DNA from: Boesenbergia rotunda
Lineage: Eukaryota > Streptophyta > Magnoliopsida > Zingiberales > Zingiberaceae
Assembly (NCBI GenBank): GCA_024364735.1
Contig: JAGFNQ010001174.1
Coordinates: 438,086 to 502,085 of the forward strand
DNA length: 64,000 nt
Direction of reading: 5' to 3'
The notes beneath the pieces were generated by a model that was not told the origin of the DNA, did not search any database, and saw only the letters and a program-made list of their open reading frames with translations. The position numbers were made by a program, and so were the translations under genes. Positions 56,515-64,000 of the stretch are shown here, in pieces. Numbering within the stretch: position 1 is the stretch's first letter; the number at the start of each line of letters is the position of its first letter.

Positions 56515-56611
56515 GAACAGTAATTGTGAACAGTAATTGTAAACAGTAATTGTGAACAGTAATTGTAAACAGTAATTGTGTACAGTAATTGTAAACAGTA
56601 ATTTTGAACAG
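56515..56611 (-). repeat. 13-bp leader repeats, start of minus-strand viral copy
   Basis: ACAGTAATTGTGA / ACAGTAATTGTAA units, ending at the junction with the plus-strand copy at 56611/56612. Confidence 0.88.
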
Positions 56612-56721
56612 AATATTGGAAACATGATAAAACATACTGCAAATTAACAATAATCAACCCAGATCTTACAATAAAAGCACAAGACATAAAATATACAAAC
56701 TGGGAAACCGAAGAATGCAAA

Positions 56722-57975
56722 ATGCATATAAACCAATTACTAGCCCTTGGAGCTATTCACCGCTCTACCTCTAGACATCGAAGCCCAGCCTTCATTGTAA
56801 ACAAAGGATCGGAACAAAAAAGGGGACAATCTAGGATGGTGTTTAACTACAAACGCCTAAATGATAATTGCCAGGAAGATGGATATAAAATTCCTGATAA
56901 AGACCAACTATTGAACAAAATTCAAGATTCCAAATGGTACTCAAAATTTGACATGAAATCTGGATTCTGGCAAGTAAGGATGCATCCTGATTCTATAGAA
57001 TGGACTGCTTTTTCTTGTCCCGAAGGCCACATTGAATGGTTAGTCATGCCATTTGGCCTAAAAGTAGCACCACAAATCTTTCAAAGAAAAATGGACACAA
57101 TATTTAAAAACTTAGCAAATTGTACTTGTATTTATATTGATGATATTTTGGTTTTCTCCAAAACAAAAGAAGAACACTATGCACATTTACACATGGTATT
57201 TAATCTATTTGAGACACATGGTTTAATAATCTCCAGAAGCAAAATGAATCTAGCTGTTAAACATATAGACTTCTTGGGAGCTGAAATCGGACAAGGAACT
57301 ATCTCATTACAACCTCATATTACCTCAAAAATATTAAGTTTTCCTGACAAAATGGAAGATACCAAAACCCTTAGATCATTCTTAGGACTCCTTAACTATG
57401 CTAGACAATACCTGGAAGACATAGGAAAAATTAGTGGACCCTTATATAACAAAACATCCTTAACCAGACAAAAATATTTCAATCAACAAGACATAGAACT
57501 AGTTAAACAAATTAAAGAAATGGTAAGAAAAATCCCAGTCTTACGACTACCATTAGACACTGATTACTTAATTATAGAAACAGATGGTTGTGAAAACGGA
57601 TGGGGAGGAGTTCTTTACCGAAAACCCTCTAAATATGACACAAAATCTTCTGAGGCTATCTGTCGATATGCTTCTGGCCAATATAAAGAAAAAGGACGAC
57701 TAACATCTCTTGATTATGAAATATTAGCAGTAATTTATTGTCTAGATGCTTTCAGACTCTTTATATGCAGCAAACTCGAAATTACAGTCAGAACAGATTG
57801 CGAAGCTATAGTCAAATACAGCCAGCAGACAAAAGGACTAAGGAAAGGACTGAGTACAAAAAGATGGTTAAAATTCACAGATACAATTATAAATAAAGGA
57901 CTGACTATTCAGTGGGAACATATTAAAGGAAGTAATAATTCCTTAGCTGATACACTTTCTAGACTTTTACATTAA
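56722..57975 (+). CDS. RT-RNase H fragment of viral polyprotein, plus copy
   Basis: 417 residues counted from the first internal ATG; the frame is already open upstream, so the real protein is 5'-truncated. RT domain with RQGSR-like segment SEQKRGQSRMVFNYKRLND, LVMPFGLKVAPQIF and catalytic YIDDILVFS (near 57130). RNase H with ETDGCENGWGGVL (near 57580), LTSLDYEILAVIYCLDAF and the terminal LADTLSRLL. Open throughout, in contrast to the minus copy, but lacking protease and start. Confidence 0.88.
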   Translation: MHINQLLALGAIHRSTSRHRSPAFIVNKGSEQKRGQSRMVFNYKRLNDNCQEDGYKIPDKDQLLNKIQDSKWYSKFDMKSGFWQVRMHPDSIEWTAFSCPEGHIEWLVMPFGLKVAPQIFQRKMDTIFKNLANCTCIYIDDILVFSKTKEEHYAHLHMVFNLFETHGLIISRSKMNLAVKHIDFLGAEIGQGTISLQPHITSKILSFPDKMEDTKTLRSFLGLLNYARQYLEDIGKISGPLYNKTSLTRQKYFNQQDIELVKQIKEMVRKIPVLRLPLDTDYLIIETDGCENGWGGVLYRKPSKYDTKSSEAICRYASGQYKEKGRLTSLDYEILAVIYCLDAFRLFICSKLEITVRTDCEAIVKYSQQTKGLRKGLSTKRWLKFTDTIINKGLTIQWEHIKGSNNSLADTLSRLLH

Positions 57976-57985
57976 CTTCTTGATT

Positions 57986-59656
57986 ATGACAGGTACAACA
58001 ATGGACAAACAAAAGAAAGTAAAAACTTTCTCAATGAGAACCATGAGGTTTGGCAATCAAGAACTTCAACAATTTACTCGCTATGAGGAACAGTTTCACT
58101 TCACAGCAAGAGACAAGCTTGACCACATCCAAACTTGCTTACTTGACAACATCTGGAATATTCCTACTATTCCAGGAAGTGCTAACTACAAGATAGCAAT
58201 TATTAATGCTCTGGCTAATTACTTCCAAACAACAGTATAAAAACCAATCGGAAAAAAGTTCTCCTGTTATGTGGTCTTCTCTGGGACACAAGCGGGAGTC
58301 TACCAAGATTGGGAAGAAGTCACCATTGCAATACAAGAATGTGAACATCCTTCATTTAAAGGTTTTTATTCCCTAGAAGAAGCCTTCAATATAGCAAGGA
58401 TAGTTATTGGGCCAAACTTCTTTGTTAGCTCGCTTCTTAAAACTGGCGGAAAATCACATATGGAAACAGAAACAGAAGACTCAAACAAAACTTATGCTCA
58501 AGCCCTTACAACCATGCCACAAAAGAATAAAGAGCCTGTAATTCATCGGCCAAAATATCTAATTTTGGGGCAATTGAAAGCAAGATCAGAATCAACCACA
58601 GCACAAAGACACTCGGAGGCAACACTATTAGGACTTCCAAACACTATCCCGGAAGATATTTCTATCTACATACGAAGACTGGCTGAAGGATCTACTTTCG
58701 AAGTTTTTGCAAAATTATGTGATGCCCTGAAACTTTTACACCAAAAAGTACCAAAAGGAATGACAATACAGTATGAAGCTGAATTTAGCCCCAAACTCAA
58801 GTGCCAAAACAGAAACAAAGTCTGTGAAACTTCAGAAAAATATGGCTGCCAATGCCAACTAGTATATTGTTTTCGACGGGTCAACATCAACATTGATACC
58901 TATGAACCTCCAACAATCAAAGGAAGACTAATAACCTCATTCCTATTAATGGACTATGGACTGCTAGCCAAATTATGGGTTCATGATCCTGATTCTATCA
59001 GAGACTTCCCAAAGAAACTGGGACAAATCATTTCCTTAGTCCTTGAAGAAGAAGAAACATATGTGATATGTACAATTGATAACTCTCCTCCAGAATGGGT
59101 AAATTTAAAAATTGAGTCTGCCAGACATCTAGTTAGACTAGATGCAGATGATCTTCCCACTCGACAACCAGAGTTTGAAGACTACCCCTCTGATTCTGAT
59201 ACTGATTGGGACGCTTTTCCATCATTGATGGACCAACTTAAACATTGGAGAGCTTCTGTCCAAGGGTCCAACTGGACTTGGGATAGATTGGAAGATCCCA
59301 ATGAATATCTCCTAGCAGGCGAAACATATACAGAAAAGATATATTGGCCCAAAGACATGGGATCCAGGTTTTTCCCTTTTACTTTCACCACACAACACAC
59401 TACTCTGTTTCAGCATTATCAGAAGAAAACAGAAAGATGGGCCCGTAAAGCAAGAGTCACTTCTATCCTTTCTGCCCGAGCATATCGAGCTGCTTTAGCC
59501 CGAAATCAACTATACAATCAACCGGCCCAACAAGGTCAGTCAAGTCAAACCAGCCCGCCAGCACAACCAGTCCAATTTCAAGAAGCCCAAGGCACCAGCA
59601 CACCTTCTTTGGACTCTATCGGCGAACAGAACATTGATAATATGATGGAATCCTAA
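57986..59656 (+). pseudogene. Viroplasmin/transactivator-type protein, plus copy, one stop
   Basis: ATG 57986, eleven bases after the polymerase ORF ends. TAA at 58238-58240, where the minus copy has CAA; then open to 59656. Carries the C-terminal Gln/Pro/Ser-rich tail (about 45 residues) missing from the minus copy. Same viroplasmin domain as at 46597-48141. Confidence 0.85.
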
Positions 59657-59868
59657 AGGGACCCACCATTCTTGGCCACTCTCTCATTACAGCAAGACTT
59701 GTCCTTATCAGCAATTACTTCCATCAGCAACTTTCTGCAAAGCCTGGCTACATACTTTCCACGTACGCAGATTCGCTCTTATCTCTTCTCTCCACATGCC
59801 ACTTCCTTACTCTCCTACCCAGGCCCTGATTACTCCAGATGTCTCTTCCACGCAACCCATGTTCTCTC

Positions 59869-59876
59869 TATATAAA
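59869..59876 (+). promoter_or_regulatory. TATA box of the viral pregenomic promoter (plus copy)
   Basis: TATATAAA about 210 bases after the viroplasmin stop, followed by a (CT)n run at about 59957-59993. A leader of about 600-700 bases follows, as expected for a caulimovirid pregenomic RNA. Confidence 0.72.
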
Positions 59877-59948
59877 CCTCCTCCTTCTCCTCCAGCAGCT
59901 ACGAACTTTCAGCGCTAGCAAACCCCTTCCGAATTTCCAGCTCCAGCT

Positions 59949-59993
<45 letters not shown>

Positions 59994-60459
59994 CGAAGTT
60001 GTAAGTGTTTTCCTACTGCCTTACAACCAATTTCCTCCTCCATTGTAAATCCATAAGTCCGTCATGTAAATACAGCATGTAAATAAGCTTTGTAAAATAA
60101 GTTTGTACTAGGTGTCTATGCTGTTTGTAATCTTAGTTTGTTTCTCAAGATATGTAAATAAGTTCTGTTTAATATAAGTTCTTTTAATAAGCATGTTAGG
60201 AACCTCTTTGTTTTTGTGAACCTAAAATTATCTCTATACCTCAGTCCTTTTCCTAGTAACTATTCTGTGAAAAGTAACCGTAAAAGATTGCAGAGAAATC
60301 TTTCTGCGTAAGACCTGTGCAGGCTAAGAAAAGGGTACGCAAGGGCAAACTGCCCATCCCTGAAAAAGCCGGGGCAACAGTCTGTCTCTGTGAATCCCTT
60401 ACGGGTGAGGCTCACTGGTATTGAGATTTAAAAAAAAAATTGTTCATCTAGTACTGTTC

Positions 60460-60577
60460 AAAATTACTGTTCACAATTACTGTTTACGATTACTGTTTAC
60501 AATTATTGTACACAATTACTGTTTACAATTATTGTTCACAATTACTGTTTATAATTACTGTTCACAATTACTGTTAT
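60460..60577 (+). repeat. 13-bp leader repeats, end of plus-strand viral copy
   Basis: Reverse-orientation relative of 45613-45712 (TTACTGTTCACAATTACTG pattern). The viral sequence stops inside this array. Confidence 0.9.
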
Positions 60578-61059
60578 AGGCACACAGTCTGCTGCACAGG
60601 ATCATGAGTGTCTGAGTGGAATTTTGAGTGTCTAGATCACTTTCGAGTGCTCTGAGTCCTCGAAATTGACTTGGGACACCCGGATAACTATATATATAGA
60701 GTGAGAGGATTGTTTTGTTGTGGACCGCTCGTTGTGCACTCATGCGCTTGCCTCCCAATCGATTCGTCAATCGATTGGGAGGCGTTTGTGCGTTCCCGAC
60801 CACCCAGCGACGGTGCCTTTCGGCCGTCTAATTCTACCCAAACTATAATCCAAGAAGAAAAAGTAAATTCAAGGGAAAACGATTAAATTCTGATCAAATT
60901 ACAGTTAAAAATCAACCATAATTAATCATAATGACATCACAATCGATTAAGGACTACTCTCCTCAAATTGAGATGTTTGTTTTTATTACGGTCGTGTATG
61001 GACACGTAACATAATGCAATATAAGAAAATTATATATATAAATATAAATTAATCATCAT

Positions 61060-61090
<31 letters not shown>

Positions 61091-61977
61091 TAATCATCAT
61101 AATCAATTAATAATTATCATTCTAGAAATTGAAGCGCGCGGATTAACTTCGTTCTCTTTCCCACCTCCGCAACTCCCCTACCCTGCATGTGTTTCTCACA
61201 TGCAAACCTAACAAGCAGACTCCTCCCGGGACACGCAATTAATTAAATTAGATTTCAAGGAACATTATAATAAATAGACCAACATTATCGTTTTCGAACC
61301 GGCTTCATCTGGCGCATGTCATGCCATCCGATCGGGTCATTCTCCACGCGGGCCAACTGCGCATATTAATTAATTAATTGCGGGGAATCAAGGAAGCTGC
61401 GTCAAGAAATGGATTTTGCCGATGAGAACGATAAATGATAGTTAATTTGTTATGATTGCGTCGTAATTGAAATGCATGGAATAGTTAATTTTTCTTCCTC
61501 GGAATTTTGTGGAGTTGACTGACCATTGAGTTTTTGTAACACCGGCGTTGACCCGTTCTCCGTCTTCTTTATTTGGCTTCTTGGTGCCACTCGCAAATAA
61601 TATTTTAAAGGATTTTTTATATTTTAATAAATTTATTATTAACTCATTCGATTAATTATGACAGCAGATGGAACTTTCTAATTTATTTATCAAGTAAATC
61701 CAAAACACAATTTACATTGTTTTTTGAGTGAATTTTTTTTGGTTCATCTGCCTCTTAGTAGTGAAAAATAATTAATCAGATAATAGAATGGTAAAAAATA
61801 ATTAATCAGATAATAGATGAATTTAAAATGATCCATTTAATTTTATAAAAATTTTATACTCGTTGTTAGAATAAATCATACAAATATACATAGATATCTA
61901 TATGTGTTAACTAATATTTTTAAATTTGCTATTAATTAAAAAAAATTAATAATAAGTCATCTTAGAGTCCTCCAAGA
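60578..61977. other. AT-rich intergenic DNA
   Basis: No gene. A perfect 14-bp-stem hairpin CCTCCCAATCGATT-CGTC-AATCGATTGGGAGG lies at about 60752-60783, near a segment resembling 45200-45320. (TA)n at 61058-61086. Confidence 0.7.
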
Positions 61978-62708
61978 TGATGATTCACCTTCAATGCCGA
62001 ATAGAGATAAGTAATCTGGGAGGACACATGACACAGGAAAATTACATGGCAGTGTTGACCAGGCTAGAGACCCGAGACCAGACCAGGAGGTTAGGCTCCG
62101 AAACTATCTCAGGAGAATGGAGGAAGGCCTCCGAGGCCAGACCGGGAGGTCGGCCTCCGAGACTATCTCGGAAGAATGGAGGAAGATCCTCGATGTCAGA
62201 CCGGGAGGTCGGGCCCCGAGACTAACTCGGGAGAGTGGAGCCCAAAGAATAACTTAGGGAAAAGAGAACAAAGCTTCAAGCACCCCCTCCAGAACAGGAA
62301 ATCCAGCACGTAGTTATTGCCTGTAATGCATGGTAATGATAGACTTAATATTCATGATGGTTGTTACCGGTCTCACAGAGAGGAGAGCAGCTGTCAGATA
62401 ACTAATGACCATTAAACGTGGAGGTGGAGGGGGAGACGTGCAGAGGCAAGACATCGGGTATATAAGATGCTTCAGCACCCAGGTAAAAGAGGACGGTAAA
62501 ATTTAGACTCTAATACTTTGATTCCTCGTTTCCTCCATATAAGAGAGATTTCTGACTTGAGCGTCGGAGAGGGCACTACCGGAACTCCTTCCGGTGCATC
62601 CCCTTTACGCTCGTGTTAATTTCGTAGGCACCAGCATCCTCTCCTCATCATCGTCATCCGGGGCTGCACGTTGGTGATTCGCCATCCTCGTAGTTCACTT
62701 CCGGAACA
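61978..62708 (+). repeat. 5' LTR of a Tat-like Gypsy element
   Basis: Right end TCCGGAACA precedes a primer site. Shares blocks with the LTR at 43651-44460 (ACTTGAGCGTCG; ACGCTCGTGTTAAT; GGGGCTGCAC). TATATAAG near 62458. The left end is uncertain. Units of CCGAGACTAACTCGG type at 62080-62235. Confidence 0.75.
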
Positions 62709-62710
62709 AG

Positions 62711-62730
62711 TTTTGGCGTCGTTTGTGGGA
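62711..62730 (+). promoter_or_regulatory. Primer binding site of the Tat-like element
   Basis: TTTTGGCGTCGTTTGTGGGA, the usual form of primer site after Tat-type LTRs, two bases after the LTR end. Confidence 0.75.
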
Positions 62731-62761
62731 AACTAGTCTAAGCACCAGAAAGAACACTGCG

Positions 62762-63941
62762 ATGGCGAAACCAGAGAGACAACCCATCTTTTTAACACAA
62801 GAAGAGTTGGACCACTTAGTTGCCAAAGCCGTTAGAGGAGCACTGGAGCAATATCACATTGAACAAGCCGCATCTCAACAAGCGGTCCCGACGCAGGTCG
62901 AGATTCCAAGGGTGTTTGCTTCTCACACCGAAACTGAGGATCTGTCTCACCGCCGGGAGCGCCGGCAAAGATAGCCCCTGGGCACAGGCGAGACTCCATA
63001 GTAGAGATGGAGAAAACGTATTCCGCTGCCTCTAGCGTTTTGCGGCATGAAGAAGGACAAGGGAAGAGCGAACCTATAAAGGTCTTCCTGAAGTCCACGT
63101 CTACGCCTTTTGCTCAGGGCATCATAACGGATCCCATGCCGAAGCAGTTTCATAGTCCGAAAATTGCTGATTACGATGGGAAGATGGATCTGGAAGATCA
63201 CATCACAAGTTTGTAAATGCGGCCCTGTTACACCAATACACAAATAGTGTGAAGTGCCGGGTGTTTCTGAACACGCTATCGGGAGCTGCACAGAGATGGT
63301 TTCAGAGGTTGTCTCAAAATTCAATAAACTCCTTTTTTGGGGTTTAAAACTGTCTTCCTACATCACTTCGCCAGCAGCTGGCGATATCAAAAGACGACAC
63401 TAAACCTTTTTACCTTAAAGTAGAAAGGCAAGGAGTCGTTAAAAGATTACATCCAACAGTTCAATCGGGTAGCACAGGATATGCCAAGACACCGAGTGCC
63501 ACCTCAGAAATCCTCATCAGCACTTTCACGCTGCGGATTTCTGAAGGATATTTCTTCTGATTGCTGGTGAAGAAACCACCGACCAGCTTTGATGATTTAT
63601 TGGGGTGGTCGGTCAAGCATGTTAATGATGAGAAGGTACAGTACGCCCGTCGAAAGGATTCGACAAGAGTCCCTATCCAAATCTTGGTAGGATCCGAGAG
63701 GAGGGAACCACCCGCTCCTACCCGAGCAAAGGATCCTCGCTCTGGTAAGGATTATTGGAACGACAAGAAGAAGTTGGTAGAAACGGTAGACACCGAAGGG
63801 CCCGAACTGCCGGAGAAGTACTGCGACTTTCATGACAGAACCACCCACTCTATGGAGGAATGTTACACTCTAAAGAAGAGGAGATCTAAGGATGTAGACG
63901 CTAAGCCGCGCAAAAAGTGGAGCAATTCGGGGTATCGATGA
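62762..63941 (+). pseudogene. gag: Gag of Tat-like Gypsy element, broken
   Basis: ATG 62762 (MAKPERQPIFLTQEELDHLV) reads to a TAG at 62972-62974. Gag homology continues in other frames: TPFAQGIITDPMPKQF (about 63100), KCRVFLNTLSGAAQRWFQRL (about 63250-63310, Retrotrans_gag core), KKPPTSFDDLLGWSVKHVND (about 63565). It ends with a C-2-H-4-H-4-C knuckle, YCDFHDRTTHSMEECYTLK, near 63820. At least three frame changes. The element continues beyond the window. Confidence 0.85.
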
Positions 63942-64000
63942 AGGTCTCCTCGCCGAAGCCCTTCTCATCGACGATAGCTGGGGAAGGATAGATCCAGGTG

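Larger units (their letters stand above)
45613..56611 (-). mobile_element. Endogenous caulimovirid, near full-length minus-strand copy
   Basis: Minus-strand order: 13-bp leader repeats, tRNA-Met primer site, three small ORFs, movement protein, capsid-protease-RT-RNase H polyprotein, viroplasmin-type protein, promoter with TATA box, and leader ending again in the 13-bp repeats. Without the solo LTR at 53487-55736 and its duplication the copy is about 8.7 kb, in the range of Caulimoviridae genomes. At least eight disabling changes are visible. The genus cannot be assigned by eye: the viroplasmin gene is caulimovirus-like, while the capsid has the second cysteine motif known from badnaviruses. 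Confidence 0.9.
56612..60577 (+). mobile_element. Endogenous caulimovirid, partial plus-strand copy
   Basis: Runs from the RT region through viroplasmin, promoter and leader to the 13-bp repeats. It is an inverted copy of 45613-49525, about 98 percent identical by eye. Its left end, AATATTGG, is fused directly to the leader repeats of the minus copy, giving a head-to-head arrangement. The right end falls in the leader repeats. Movement protein, capsid and protease are absent. Confidence 0.92.

Overview
The window is repeat-rich nuclear DNA of a flowering plant. It holds several LTR retrotransposon lineages nested in or next to each other (Copia SIRE-type, a second Copia lineage, Gypsy Tat-like, a chromodomain Gypsy derivative). 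It also holds an endogenous plant pararetrovirus (Caulimoviridae), MITE-like elements, and the remains of one plant gene resembling the C-terminal part of the SWI/SNF ATPase BRAHMA (BRM). No intact host gene is visible. A monocot host is plausible because Tat elements with an antisense extra gene are well known there, but the sequence does not settle the species.

Layout. 1-9084: SIRE-type Copia element A, entered inside its 5' LTR, with near-identical LTR ends, broken pol and a spliced extra gene after pol. 9085-15687: Copia element B, carrying an unusual acidic ORF before gag, with broken gag-pol and a 338-bp 3' LTR; A appears to sit inside B. 16033-24181: two decayed minus-strand SIRE-type elements (C and D). 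A 392-bp foldback MITE with a 9-bp target duplication lies inside C. 24182-35630: BRM-like pseudogene whose exon is split by an 8.3-kb non-autonomous Gypsy element with 2.6-kb LTRs (26730-35066, TSD TCACT). 35900-44460: 3' part of a Tat-like Gypsy element. It has an 85-bp tandem array split by a solo LTR, an antisense spliced gene (itself hit by a hAT-type MITE), a PPT and an LTR. 44461-45587: microsatellites and a foldback element. 45613-60577: caulimovirid insertion, made of one essentially full-length minus-strand copy interrupted by a solo LTR at 53487-55736, joined head to head to a partial plus-strand copy. 60578-61977: AT-rich DNA with no gene seen. 61978-64000: 5' LTR and broken gag of another Tat-like Gypsy element, cut by the window end.

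How it fits together. The genes serve mobile elements: gag, protease, integrase, RT and RNase H for the retrotransposons; movement protein, capsid, replicase polyprotein and viroplasmin for the virus. Nearly all are broken by nonsense codons, many explained as C-to-T changes in CAA or CGA codons, consistent with decay of silenced methylated DNA. The signals I find most unusual are (1) short hairpin-forming repeats in several unrelated LTRs whose two arms change together, and (2) a viral copy that combines a badnavirus-type cysteine motif with a caulimovirus-type viroplasmin gene.
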